In this document: piece after piece, positions 8,199 through 16,533 of the stretch
How positions within the stretch are numbered: position 1 is the stretch's first letter
Layout of the letters: every line of letters starts with the position of its first letter
Origin: CAXXOK01 sp001604115
GTDB lineage: Bacteria > Bacillota > Clostridia > Christensenellales > Aristaeellaceae
Length of the DNA: 64,000 nt
Assembly: GCA_034928535.1 (NCBI GenBank)
Contig: JAYFOV010000024.1
Span: 1 to 64,000 of the forward strand
Reading direction: 5' to 3'
Position numbers and translations under genes: made by a program
Notes under the pieces: generated by a model
Database searches by the model: none
Seen by the model: only the letters and a program-made list of their open reading frames with translations
Told to the model about the DNA's origin: nothing

Positions 8199-8786
8199 AT
8201 GCAGGGTACGCTCACGCCCATCATGCGTGATTTTCTGATCCGCTTTCAGCAAACGGCCATCAAGGAAACCGGGCGCAGGCCGCTCACCTTTGCGCGTACC
8301 CCAATGGATGAAACGCTGGTGCTGCCAGGCTGCCAGCGCCCGGGCTATGTGTTTTGGCAACCCATTGCCTGGAAGGATGGCAACGTGCCTCTGGGGGAAA
8401 ACGCCCGGCTGTTTCACCAAAGCATCATTGATTATGTGTCCATGTGCCAGATGCTGGAGATCCGCTTTCACCTGCCGGTCGTGCCGGTCAACAGCCCGCT
8501 GAGCTTCCTGTATGGACGGGTATTTGAAACCTACAAAAATACCGAGTCCGCACCGCCCGCCCGCGCTTTTGACGAGGCGCTTTTGTACCAGCGTGAAAAC
8601 CCTGCGCTGCCGCTGGCCTTTACGATGGCGGCCAGCTGCGATGGCGGTGCGCCGCTGCTGGTCATGCTGCGCGCCGAGGATGGGCAGATGTTTGTGCAGC
8701 GTGCCGACCGGGATGCCGATCCCGTCTACTGCAAACTCAATGTGGAACGGCTCCTGCCCAAATTGCAATTTGTATACGATTTCTGA
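8199..8786 (+). CDS. Syd/SUKH-like protein (195 residues)
   Basis: The layout resembles the SecY-interacting protein Syd: an N-terminal helix (IMRDFLIRFQQTAIKETGRRP), then a strand ending VFWQPIAW (about 51-58, like Syd's YWQP), a helix with a histidine (LFHQSIIDYVSMC, about 71-83), a FDEALLYQRENP segment (about 124-134, like the DDF...QEN of Syd), and the C-terminal PLLVMLRAEDGQMFVQR plus NVERLLPKLQFV. Syd belongs to the SUKH superfamily, several members of which act as immunity proteins; in E. coli Syd binds SecY. The resemblance was judged by eye from memory. The start at 8199 follows AAGGAGG; an upstream ATG overlapping the previous stop lies before that site. Confidence 0.6.
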   Translation: MQGTLTPIMRDFLIRFQQTAIKETGRRPLTFARTPMDETLVLPGCQRPGYVFWQPIAWKDGNVPLGENARLFHQSIIDYVSMCQMLEIRFHLPVVPVNSPLSFLYGRVFETYKNTESAPPARAFDEALLYQRENPALPLAFTMAASCDGGAPLLVMLRAEDGQMFVQRADRDADPVYCKLNVERLLPKLQFVYDF

Positions 8787-8911
8787 TGCGCTGCCGCCCC
8801 GCCATCGCCTGACCCGGGCATGCCGCATAGGCCGCCCGGCGGCGGTGGGCGCTCCGGCCATCAGCCATCCACCCGCCCCGGCTCGGTTGCGTTTTGCGAA
8901 AGGAGGCGCCC

Positions 8912-11353
8912 ATGGAAAAAAACGCATGTGGGATCATCAGCTACGCCGGGTTAGTCAAGGAGGAGCTCATCGCCTCTGCCAAGGCGGCGTTTGCGCAGGC
9001 GCAACCGGCTGCCCCCAGGCGCTTTGATGCTTTTTTGCCCCTGTTCCCGGTGGAGCTGGTCATCAACATGGATTACATCGGCGTATCCGACGCGCGCGGT
9101 GCCAAGGTCGCTCCCAGCGGCTTCAGCATCGATCCCGCCGAATACCACCGCAAACTATACACACAACTTCCCGCCCTGTACACAGGCGATAACTACAACC
9201 GCAATTTTGATTATGAAGGCCACTTTGTCGGTCGCGGCGTGTTTGCTGTAGATGCCGCCTGGGTGGATCATTTTCCGCAATACGGCGCTTTCATGGGCGA
9301 GAAACTGATGATCCACCTGATTGGCGGCGGGGTTCAGGCTGTTGCGGTGCCCGAGAGCATTTACCCGCGCGGCGGCGGCGTGCTACAGCTCAAGGAGCAG
9401 ACCCTGCAAGCCAGCCAACGTGTGGCGCTGTACCTGCATTATGTCAAGGCGCGCATTGCAGCCGGGGAAACCTATCAGGCGGACACCTTTGCCGCCGAGT
9501 ACCTGCGCGCTGCCAAGATTGCGCCGCTCACCATCACCCAAAAGGAGATCAGCCGGATCCTGCAGGATATGGCCATTGTTAAAAGCCTGCACCAGGAAAG
9601 CGGCGCCGTAGGGCTGTTTACGGAAAACGCCCGCGTGGCGGAGCGTGTGCGCCAGTACATGCCCATGCGCTATGCGTGCGATCTGTTCACCCCCGAGGCG
9701 GTGGATAAGCACACCGCCCGGCTTGTGCAGCTGTATTTTGCGGAGAACGATCATATCAGCGATCTGTGGATCCCCTGGCAGGATTGTAACGCCTATGTGG
9801 ACAAGCAAACCATGAGCCTGGATGTGCGCGCCCTGTGCCAGGGCTACCAGATCGCCCCCCGTTATGATCCGCAAACCTTTGGCGGCCGCTACCCCGATGC
9901 CGTGCGCGTGGCGGTGGTGCGTGACCGGGAGCTTGCCCTGCTCACGGCGGAGGTCATCAACAACCCCGCCTATGGCGACGGATTGGGGCCCAAGGGCATC
10001 ATCGGGCGGCATGTGTATCTGGCCGACAGCCGGGAGATGATCCGCCAACGCAAGCTGGTGCTGGAGGATGCGGCCATGTCCGTGCACCAAACCCAGCTGT
10101 CTGCGGCGGAGTATGCGCGCGCGGCTGCATTGGCCATTTTGCAGGAGCACAAAGGGCGGCTGGTGGATGCTATGTACCGCCGGGAGACCGCGCTGTCTCA
10201 GATGGACGCAGACGCGCCCCTGTACGCCAAGGCCAGCCAGCTGATGGCGGAGCGCGTCGCCAAGCTTGCCGCCGTGGTGGATCGGGAAACACGCCTGCAC
10301 GGCCGCGCGCCCATGAGCGGCTATGATGCGGATATCGACTACCTGCGCCGTATGCAGAAGGAGCGGGAGGGCACCGGGGATGCGCCGCAACCCGCAACAG
10401 GCAAGCCCATAGCTTTTGCGCGGGATGCGCAGCGCGAGCAGAGCATCGAAAGCGGCTATGCCATGCGGCTTAACGTTGTGCGCATGCCCTACAGCGAGGC
10501 GGCCGTGCCCGATGCCCCGCCCCCGCCGGATGAGCCGGAACCGTTGCCTGAGGCGGCGCAGCCCACGCAGCAACCGCCCTTTGCGGCACAGCCTGCCAGG
10601 GATGCGCTGCCCGCCGCCATGCCCGCGGCAGGCGTGCCGGAGCCTGATGGGCAGGCCGCAGCGCCGGAAGCGCAGAATGCTGGCGATGACGCGGACGCGG
10701 CCAAGACCCTCCCTGACATGACCGCTGAAGCCCCGGATGCACCTGGTACGGAGCAGGATGCAACTTTCCAGGCCGATGCTGCCGGGCAGACGGAAGTCCC
10801 TGCGCACAGCGACCCGGCGCCGACCGCCGCCATTTGCGAACCTTCCCCGGACGATGCCCTTTTGGCGGCCACGGCTGATGAAAACGTCCCGGTGACCAAG
10901 CCGATAGGACCCGAACCGGATGGCGCGCCCGATGCCCAGCCCGCTACCGACGGTGCGGCGATTTCCGTTGCGCTGCAGGAGCCGGATGTGGCCGATGCGG
11001 ATGCGCCGCCAGCCGAAAACGTACCAACCCGCCCCCACGGGCGGCGTGTGAGCCTGCGCGAGCTGAGCGGCCGCATGCCCGATGCGGAGGAACAGGCTTT
11101 GTCGGCTGTACCCGGCGCGGTGGAGAACCTGGAAGCGGCCTTGGCTGCGGATGATCCCGCAGGCACGGAGCCGACCACGGCAGAGGGTGACACGGCACCT
11201 CAGGGCGAAGCGCCCCCGGAGCCGCCCACATCCGCCGAAGCACCCGAGCCGGCCAAGCCCAAACTGGCCTATATCCTGCACCGGGGCAGCGAGGGCGCGG
11301 CGCAAAAATCCTACAACCGTATGAGCGATTTGCTCAACCGCCGAAAAAAATAA
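8912..11353 (+). CDS. Large two-part protein with long acidic disordered tail (813 residues)
   Basis: I do not recognise a family. Residues 1-530 look folded and mixed alpha/beta, including IHLIGGGVQAVAVPESIYPRGGGV-like glycine turns, helical stretches and a NPAYGDGLGPKGIIGRHVYL segment (about 350-370). Residues about 530-780 are almost only Ala, Pro, Glu, Asp and Gly, with repeated PDA/PEP-type motifs: predicted disordered and strongly acidic. The last 30 residues are basic (KSYNRMSDLLNRRKK). There is no signal peptide or membrane helix. AAAGGAGG precedes the ATG at 8912. It sits between the Syd-like gene and the HerA/VirD4-like ATPase, so it may be the ATPase's substrate, adaptor or scaffold (inference). 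Confidence 0.75.
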   Translation: MEKNACGIISYAGLVKEELIASAKAAFAQAQPAAPRRFDAFLPLFPVELVINMDYIGVSDARGAKVAPSGFSIDPAEYHRKLYTQLPALYTGDNYNRNFDYEGHFVGRGVFAVDAAWVDHFPQYGAFMGEKLMIHLIGGGVQAVAVPESIYPRGGGVLQLKEQTLQASQRVALYLHYVKARIAAGETYQADTFAAEYLRAAKIAPLTITQKEISRILQDMAIVKSLHQESGAVGLFTENARVAERVRQYMPMRYACDLFTPEAVDKHTARLVQLYFAENDHISDLWIPWQDCNAYVDKQTMSLDVRALCQGYQIAPRYDPQTFGGRYPDAVRVAVVRDRELALLTAEVINNPAYGDGLGPKGIIGRHVYLADSREMIRQRKLVLEDAAMSVHQTQLSAAEYARAAALAILQEHKGRLVDAMYRRETALSQMDADAPLYAKASQLMAERVAKLAAVVDRETRLHGRAPMSGYDADIDYLRRMQKEREGTGDAPQPATGKPIAFARDAQREQSIESGYAMRLNVVRMPYSEAAVPDAPPPPDEPEPLPEAAQPTQQPPFAAQPARDALPAAMPAAGVPEPDGQAAAPEAQNAGDDADAAKTLPDMTAEAPDAPGTEQDATFQADAAGQTEVPAHSDPAPTAAICEPSPDDALLAATADENVPVTKPIGPEPDGAPDAQPATDGAAISVALQEPDVADADAPPAENVPTRPHGRRVSLRELSGRMPDAEEQALSAVPGAVENLEAALAADDPAGTEPTTAEGDTAPQGEAPPEPPTSAEAPEPAKPKLAYILHRGSEGAAQKSYNRMSDLLNRRKK

Positions 11354-11446
11354 GCGTGCGCACCCCGTGCATCCTTGCCCTGGGGCCGCGCACCGCCTGC
11401 CGCAAAGCGTCGGCCTGCCCGCCGCCTTGCCTGTAAAGGAGTAACC

Positions 11447-12745
11447 ATGCTTCACCGTACCGTCCTCAAGGGGATGCAGATCGCCAAGGACATCCCCTAC
11501 CGGGATCCGGATGCCTTTATTTCCCTGGTTGGGGTGGATGGGAATAACAAAAATGCTTACCTGCCCATCGGGGACAACCTGCTCAGCCGCCACGCGCTGC
11601 TGGTGGGCAGTCCCGGTACGGGCAAGAGCAATATGATGCGCCATCTGCTGCGCAACCTGCGCGTGAACCTGAGCGATGCCGATGTACTGCTGGTGTTTGA
11701 CCCCACCGGCGAGTATGGCTCCCTGCTCAGCCAGGCGGGGGATGTGGTGTTTGCCGATGACCAGCGCGCATCCGACGGAAGCGGCGAGGCGCAGTGGAAC
11801 CTGTTTTGCGAGCTGCTGGATGAAGATCGCCTGCTGGAGGATGCATCCGCCCTGTGCGATATGCTCTTTGGCGAGCGCATCCAGACCGCAGCGGATGCTT
11901 ACAGCGCGACCGCCGCACGCGACCTGACCCTGGCACTGATCGTGTACCTGGTGCGCAAAGGGGATCCGTCGCTGTGCAACAACGAAACGCTGCGCGGTTT
12001 GATCGACGGCTTTGATGTGGAAAGCATGCTCGCCATTTTGGACACCCTGCCGGAGCTGCGCGCCATGGGCGCCTACCTGACGGATGCGCAAAGCCGCCAG
12101 ACCCTTTCGGTCATCGCGGCGCTGCAACAGGCGGCTCGGGAGCTGTTTCAGGGGCGTTTTGGCGCAGCGGGCATGCTGGGCATGCGCCAAACGGTGCGCC
12201 GCAGGGGCGGCAAGGTGATTTTTGTGAGCTATGATGCGCAGCGCGGCCGCGCCACAGGCTCCGTATTTGCCACACTGCTGGACATGGCGCTGCAGGAGAT
12301 GCTTTCCCGTGCGGAAAACGAGGGCAATGTGTACCTGCTGTTGGATGATGTGTGTGCCCTGCCGCGCTTGACACACCTGGAGGATGCGCTGCTCTACGGC
12401 CGGGGCAAGGGCATGCGGGCTGTCATGGCCATATCCGGCGTGACGCGGCTGCGGGAACGCTACGGGGAGCTTGGCGCGCAAACCATTTTGGACGCGTTTG
12501 GCACGGTGGTCAGCTTCCGTCTGCATGACCGCGCCGGCAGGGCGTTTGTCAAAAACCTATATGGGCGTCACCGCGTGGTGGAAAGCTTCACCAGCTCGGT
12601 GCAGGTGCGCGGGGTCATCGAGCAGGTCATGGATCAGTACATCATCGAGGATGAGGATCTGACTGCCCTGCAAACCGGCGAAAGCCTGATTGCCACCATG
12701 CACTACCCGCCGTTCTATTTCAAAATGAAGCCCTACGGAGGCTGA
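11447..12745 (+). CDS. Soluble HerA/VirD4-superfamily ATPase (432 residues)
   Basis: A P-loop motor of the FtsK-HerA clade. Walker A is GSPGTGKS (54-61); strand 2 ends VLLVFDPTGEY (80-90), as in HerA (DPHGEY) and conjugative coupling proteins (DPKGEL). Walker B is VYLLLDDV (295-302), followed by LEDALLYGRGKGMRAVMAISGVTRLRERYG, very like the TraD/VirD4 segment after the Walker B helix, and an arginine-bearing LHDRAGRAFVKNLYG region (359-373). There is no N-terminal membrane pair, unlike VirD4, and no relaxase or type IV secretion gene nearby. AAAGGAG precedes the ATG. Such motors translocate DNA or protein; the substrate here is unknown. Confidence 0.8.
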   Translation: MLHRTVLKGMQIAKDIPYRDPDAFISLVGVDGNNKNAYLPIGDNLLSRHALLVGSPGTGKSNMMRHLLRNLRVNLSDADVLLVFDPTGEYGSLLSQAGDVVFADDQRASDGSGEAQWNLFCELLDEDRLLEDASALCDMLFGERIQTAADAYSATAARDLTLALIVYLVRKGDPSLCNNETLRGLIDGFDVESMLAILDTLPELRAMGAYLTDAQSRQTLSVIAALQQAARELFQGRFGAAGMLGMRQTVRRRGGKVIFVSYDAQRGRATGSVFATLLDMALQEMLSRAENEGNVYLLLDDVCALPRLTHLEDALLYGRGKGMRAVMAISGVTRLRERYGELGAQTILDAFGTVVSFRLHDRAGRAFVKNLYGRHRVVESFTSSVQVRGVIEQVMDQYIIEDEDLTALQTGESLIATMHYPPFYFKMKPYGG

Positions 12746-12877
12746 TGCGCCGTGGATCCCGCACCCCGCTCAGCTATGGGCGGTTTCCGGCAGGCGGCGT
12801 GGCCAGCCATTGCTTCCGTGCTGCGTGCACGGGTCATAGCAGCCCATAATTTCAGGCAAACAAAGGAGGAAACCACC

Positions 12878-13618
12878 ATGAAACTGACCCCCAAGGATAT
12901 CGCTTCCATGTTGGATCACAGCACGTTGCAGCCCTTCCTGACCCAGGATGATGTGCGCAAAGGGTGCGAGATCGCGCTGCGCTACAGCACCGCCAGCGTG
13001 TGCGCACGCCCGGCCGATATGAAGCTGGTGGCCGAGCTGCTGAAGGGCAGCCCGGTGAAGGTATGCACAGTGATCGGCTTCCCGCACGGCAACCACCTGC
13101 CGCAAATCAAGCTGGCCGAGGCCGCCGCCGCGCTGGACGATGGCTGTCAGGAGTTGGATATGGTCATCAACGTCGGCCGTCTGTTGGCGGGCGATGACGC
13201 GTATGTGCAGGGCGAGATCAAGGCCATCTGCGATCTGGCGCACAGCCGTGGCGCCAAGGTGAAGGTGATTATTGAAACCTGCTACCTCAGTGACGCGCAG
13301 AAGGCGCATGTTTGCATGCTTGCCGCCGCCGTCGGCGCGGACTGGGTCAAAACCAGCACGGGCTACGGCACTGGCGGGTGCACCGTGCCGGATGTAAAGC
13401 TGATGCGCGCCAGCGTGCCCGAAGCATGCCAGGTGAAGGGCAGCGGCGGCATTCGGGATCTGGATATGGTGCTGGCGGTGCGCGCGGCGGGCGCAACGCG
13501 CTGCGGTGTGTCCGCCACAGAAAAAATCATGGCCGAGGCGGAAAAGCGTTTTGCCGAAGGCACATTGATGGAGCTGGAAGCCGGCGCGGAAAACGTGCAG
13601 CTTGGCGGCGGGTATTGA
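12878..13618 (+). CDS. deoC: Deoxyribose-phosphate aldolase DeoC
   Basis: Splits 2-deoxyribose-5-phosphate into glyceraldehyde-3-phosphate and acetaldehyde in deoxynucleoside catabolism. The 246-residue TIM-barrel protein has the Schiff-base lysine in VKTSTGYG (Lys 158), the proton-relay aspartate in ELDMVINVG (Asp 94) and the second lysine in VKGSGGIR (Lys 187). Start at 12878 follows AAAGGAGG. It is 132 bases downstream of the ATPase gene on the same strand; I see no convincing promoter in that gap, so read-through from the cluster is possible. No other deo genes are adjacent. Confidence 0.96.
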   Translation: MKLTPKDIASMLDHSTLQPFLTQDDVRKGCEIALRYSTASVCARPADMKLVAELLKGSPVKVCTVIGFPHGNHLPQIKLAEAAAALDDGCQELDMVINVGRLLAGDDAYVQGEIKAICDLAHSRGAKVKVIIETCYLSDAQKAHVCMLAAAVGADWVKTSTGYGTGGCTVPDVKLMRASVPEACQVKGSGGIRDLDMVLAVRAAGATRCGVSATEKIMAEAEKRFAEGTLMELEAGAENVQLGGGY

Positions 13619-13629
13619 AGCTGCCTGCT

Positions 13630-13692
13630 CCCCGCCGCAGCGGCAAAGGGTCAAGGGCGAAAGCCCTTGCGGGGTTTGGGGCAGCGCCCCAA
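13630..13692 (+). repeat. Dispersed two-hairpin repeat, copy A
   Basis: Two hairpins in tandem: CAAGGGC-GAAA-GCCCTTG (13652-13669) and TTGGGGC-AGC-GCCCCAA (13676-13692), preceded by CCCGCCGC. Related copies are at 45386-45436 and, inverted, 45579-45643. Intergenic family; function unknown. Confidence 0.6.
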
Positions 13693-13780
13693 GACCTGAC
13701 GCCGCAGCGACCCATAGCAAGTGAGCGAACAGCCCGAAGGGCTATGACGCGAGCGGAACAGCGCAATGTATGAAGTCTTT

Positions 13781-13824
13781 CACAGCAAAGCCGGAAGGGA
13801 ATGATCCCTTCCGGCTTTGCTGTG
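13781..13824. terminator. Perfect 20-base inverted repeat between deoC and cysK
   Basis: Arms 13781-13800 and 13805-13824 are perfectly complementary with an ATGA loop. The position between two convergent genes suits a terminator for both, but neither strand has a proper T-run after the stem, so it may act as an RNA stabiliser or Rho-assisted stop. Confidence 0.5.
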
Positions 13825-13892
13825 GGGTCAGGCTCCCGCGGCCACTGACTGTATGACCGCCGAGATGCCTGCCAAAGGCTGTGCCTGTGCGT

Positions 13893-14825
13893 TTACTCCG
13901 CGAACAGGGGCGTGGAAAGGTAACGGTCTCCGGTATCCGGCAGCACCACAACGATGGTCTTGCCGGCGTTTTCGGGGCGCTGGGCAATCTGGACGGCCGC
14001 CCAAACCGCCGCACCGGAGGAGATGCCCACCAGCACGCCCTCCTGCCTGCCAATGAGTTTGCCGGTTTCAAAGGCGTCTTCGTTGGTCACGGCGATGATC
14101 TCGTCATACACCTTGGTGTTGAGCACGTCCGGCACAAAGCCGGCGCCGATGCCCTGAATCTTGTGGCTGCCCGGCACCCCGGTGGAAAGCACCGCCGATG
14201 CGGCCGGCTCCACCGCCACCACGCGGAGCGCGGGGTGCAGCGCCTTGAGGAACTCGCCTGCGCCCGTGATGGTACCGCCCGTGCCCACACCGGACACCAA
14301 AAAGTCGATGGCGCCATCAGTGTCGGCCTCGATTTCGGGGCCGGTATGCTCGCGGTGCGCCTTGGGGTTGGCCGGGTTGTCAAACTGGCTGGGGATAAAG
14401 CTGTTCGGGATCTCCTCGGCCAGCTCCTTGGCGCGGGCGATGGCGCCCTTCATGCCTTTGGCACCCTCGGTGAGCACCAGCTCCGCGCCGTAGGCCTTCA
14501 TGATCTGGCGGCGTTCCACACTCATGGTTTCCGGCATCACGATGATGATGCGATACCCCCGCGCTGCCGCCACAGAAGCCAGGCCGATGCCGGTGTTGCC
14601 GCTGGTCGGCTCGATAATGACCGAACCTTCCTTGAGCTGGCCGGCGGCTTCCGCCTCGTCCAGCATGGCTTTGGCAATGCGATCTTTCACCGAGCCGGCG
14701 GGATTGAAGTACTCCAGCTTGGCGAGGATCTTGGCCTTGAGGCCGAAGTGCTTTTCAATGTGGGTGAGCTCCAGCAGCGGGGTGTTGCCGATCAACTGGT
14801 CTGCGGAGGTAAAAATTCGTGCCAT
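13893..14825 (-). CDS. cysK: Cysteine synthase (O-acetylserine sulfhydrylase) CysK
   Basis: Makes cysteine from O-acetylserine and sulfide with pyridoxal phosphate. The 310-residue protein shows the PLP lysine in YFNPAGSVKDR (Lys 47), the phosphate-cradling PTSGNTG loop (73-79), GVGTGGTITG, and the C-terminal GISSGAAV. Normal length and fold-type II order. The ATG at 14825 has AAGGGAG upstream. The leader is about 180 bases, GC-rich and capable of folding, from a promoter that overlaps a possible CymR/Rrf2-type operator (15010-15050), suggesting sulfur-responsive control. Confidence 0.96.
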   Translation of the reverse strand: MARIFTSADQLIGNTPLLELTHIEKHFGLKAKILAKLEYFNPAGSVKDRIAKAMLDEAEAAGQLKEGSVIIEPTSGNTGIGLASVAAARGYRIIIVMPETMSVERRQIMKAYGAELVLTEGAKGMKGAIARAKELAEEIPNSFIPSQFDNPANPKAHREHTGPEIEADTDGAIDFLVSGVGTGGTITGAGEFLKALHPALRVVAVEPAASAVLSTGVPGSHKIQGIGAGFVPDVLNTKVYDEIIAVTNEDAFETGKLIGRQEGVLVGISSGAAVWAAVQIAQRPENAGKTIVVVLPDTGDRYLSTPLFAE

Positions 14826-15009
14826 GTGGTAGACTCCCTTTCTGATCATGGTATGGGTGATGGGCACTCCCGCCGGGGCGGGTATGGGCAGGCCGCGCAG
14901 TGCAGCCGGTCACGCGCATCGCAAGGTGCCTCCTTGCCCACTGCGGGGCAAGCCTTGCGCGGAGCACCCTGCCATCGACTGTGCGCGCGATGGATAAGTG
15001 ACTGTCATG

Positions 15010-15050
15010 AGCATACACCTTAATTCCTAGTAAGTCAATAGGCAAATAGG
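15010..15050 (-). promoter_or_regulatory. cysK promoter with possible Rrf2/CymR-type operator
   Basis: Minus-strand TTGACT (15033-15038), 17-base spacer, TATGCT (15010-15015). The AT-rich core CCTAGTAAGTCAATAGG (about 15026-15042) is an imperfect dyad overlapping the -35 box, in an otherwise GC-rich context. The dyad and target gene suit a sulfur regulator; the regulator identity is inference. Confidence 0.55.
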
Positions 15051-15260
15051 AAAAAGATCAATGAACCGTGTCCGCTCATGCATAAAGCCGAGCCGGAGCG
15101 TTGTCCGGCGGCGGGGAAGGCTTGTGTTGTGGGGTTTTGCGGCTTGCTGGGCAGGCATGCGGCCGCGGAGGGCTGGCGCCGTGTGGCACTGCCTGGCAGG
15201 CCGTGCCGCCGGCCTGCGCCTGCAATTCTGCGCCGCGCAGCAGCCTTCTCCCATCAGTAT
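15039..15260. other. Spacer between cysK promoter and prs terminator
   Basis: About 220 GC-rich bases between the cysK promoter and the prs terminator. I see no open frame with a convincing ribosome binding site, and no recognised RNA. Confidence 0.4.
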
Positions 15261-15300
15261 AAAAGAAAACGCCCCCGCAGGCAATGCCGCGGAGGCGAAA
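15261..15300 (-). terminator. Intrinsic terminator of prs
   Basis: On the minus strand CGCCTCCGCGG pairs with CTGCGGGGGCG, followed by TTTTCTTTT, directly after the prs stop codon. Confidence 0.85.
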
Positions 15301-15309
15301 TTCTCTGTG

Positions 15310-16533
15310 TCAGATCAGACGGATGCCCTGCTTGGCCTGTTGATCCTGATAGCAGCCAACGAGCTTGCGGATGCGGTCATAGGGGTTCAAAAGGCGGCTC
15401 AGGCTGCGGTCATGGTTCAGCGTGGCGATAATAAAGCTCACATACTTGCTCATGTCCGCCTCCACAAACCATTCACGCTCCTTGAGCTCCGGCATGCGGT
15501 AGGTCAGGTTGGTGCCGATCACCCGGGTGAGGATGCCATCGGCATACGCCTTGTCAAAAGCCTCCAGCCCGTTGGTAAACAGCGCAAAGGTGGCGGCGGC
15601 ATAGATGCGGTTGGCATTGCGCTTTTTGAGTTCGCGCGCCAGATCCAGAATGCTGTCCCCGGAGGACAGGATATCGTCGCTCACGAAAACATCCTTGCCA
15701 TCCACATCATCGCCCAGGTATTCATGGGCTACGATGGGGTTGCGGCCATCCACGATGGTGGTGTAATCACGCCGCTTGTAAAACAGACCCATATCCAACC
15801 CCAGTACGGAGGAGTAAAAGATGTTGCGGTCGATCGCGCCCTCGTCCGGGCTCACGATCATCATATGGCCGCGCTCCAGGCGCAGGTCGGTCTGGTTTCG
15901 CAGCAGCGCCTTCATGATCTGGTACGTGGGCTTGACGCTGTCAAACCCGGCCAGCGGAACGGCGTTTTGCACGCGGGGATCGTGCGCGTCAAAGGTGATG
16001 ATGTTGGATACACCCATGTGCACCAGCTCCTGCAGCGCGAGGGCGCAGTCCAGGCTCTCGCGGCTGGTGCGGCGGTGCTGGCGGCCTTCATAGAGCATCG
16101 GCATGATCAGGTTGATGCGCTTGGCGCGCCCGCCGATGGCCGCGATGATGCGCTTGACATCCTGATAATGATCATCCGGGGACATGGGCACGGATTTGCC
16201 GTACATTTTGTACGTCACATTGTACGCGCCCGGATCGGAAAGGATGTAGATATCATACCCGCGCACGGAGCTGCGGATCATCCCTTTGGCCTCGCCGGTG
16301 CCAAAGCGGGGGCACTGCACATCGATCAGGAAGTTCTCGCGGTTGGCGCCCAGCACGCCAAACAGGGGGGTTTGCGTATCCTCCATGGCCTCCTGATGCT
16401 CGCGCCACTTCATCAACCAGCGGTTCACGCTCGCACCCAGTTCCTCGCAACCGGGCATGGCGATGAGCCCGAGCGGGGCATAGGGTGCGGACAAAATTTC
16501 CTCGTCGTTCCAGCTGTTGGTAAAATCCGTCAT
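15310..16533 (-). CDS. prs: Ribose-phosphate pyrophosphokinase (PRPP synthetase), long form
   Basis: Makes phosphoribosyl pyrophosphate from ribose-5-phosphate and ATP for nucleotide, His, Trp and NAD synthesis. The 407-residue protein is longer than the classic 315-residue enzyme. It carries the tandem phosphoribosyltransferase fold: RSSVRGYDIYILSD (flexible-loop side), MPMLYEGRQHRRTSRESL (like the MPYARQDRK segment), NIITFDAHDPRVQ (metal and ribose-phosphate histidine region), MMIVSPDEGAIDR, and the PRPP loop VFVSDDILSSGDS in place of VDDMIDTGGT. This matches the divergent long PRPP synthetases seen in clostridia. AAAGGAG precedes the ATG at 16533. Monocistronic, ending in a strong terminator. 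Confidence 0.85.
   Translation of the reverse strand: MTDFTNSWNDEEILSAPYAPLGLIAMPGCEELGASVNRWLMKWREHQEAMEDTQTPLFGVLGANRENFLIDVQCPRFGTGEAKGMIRSSVRGYDIYILSDPGAYNVTYKMYGKSVPMSPDDHYQDVKRIIAAIGGRAKRINLIMPMLYEGRQHRRTSRESLDCALALQELVHMGVSNIITFDAHDPRVQNAVPLAGFDSVKPTYQIMKALLRNQTDLRLERGHMMIVSPDEGAIDRNIFYSSVLGLDMGLFYKRRDYTTIVDGRNPIVAHEYLGDDVDGKDVFVSDDILSSGDSILDLARELKKRNANRIYAAATFALFTNGLEAFDKAYADGILTRVIGTNLTYRMPELKEREWFVEADMSKYVSFIIATLNHDRSLSRLLNPYDRIRKLVGCYQDQQAKQGIRLI

Noticed and set aside
9383..12526. A 1047-codon minus-strand frame across the ATPase cluster
   Set aside because: His/Gln/Ala-rich translation typical of antisense reading; the plus strand has clear motifs and ribosome binding sites.
11447..12745. 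Conjugative element or integrative mobile element around the VirD4-like ATPase
   Set aside because: No relaxase, VirB/Tra partners, integrase, or attachment repeats are seen; neighbours are housekeeping genes.
14826..15003. SAM riboswitch or T-box in the cysK leader
   Set aside because: A CTTATC-like start is present on the minus strand, but the conserved SAM-I core and the T-box GGTGGNACCGCG sequence are not.
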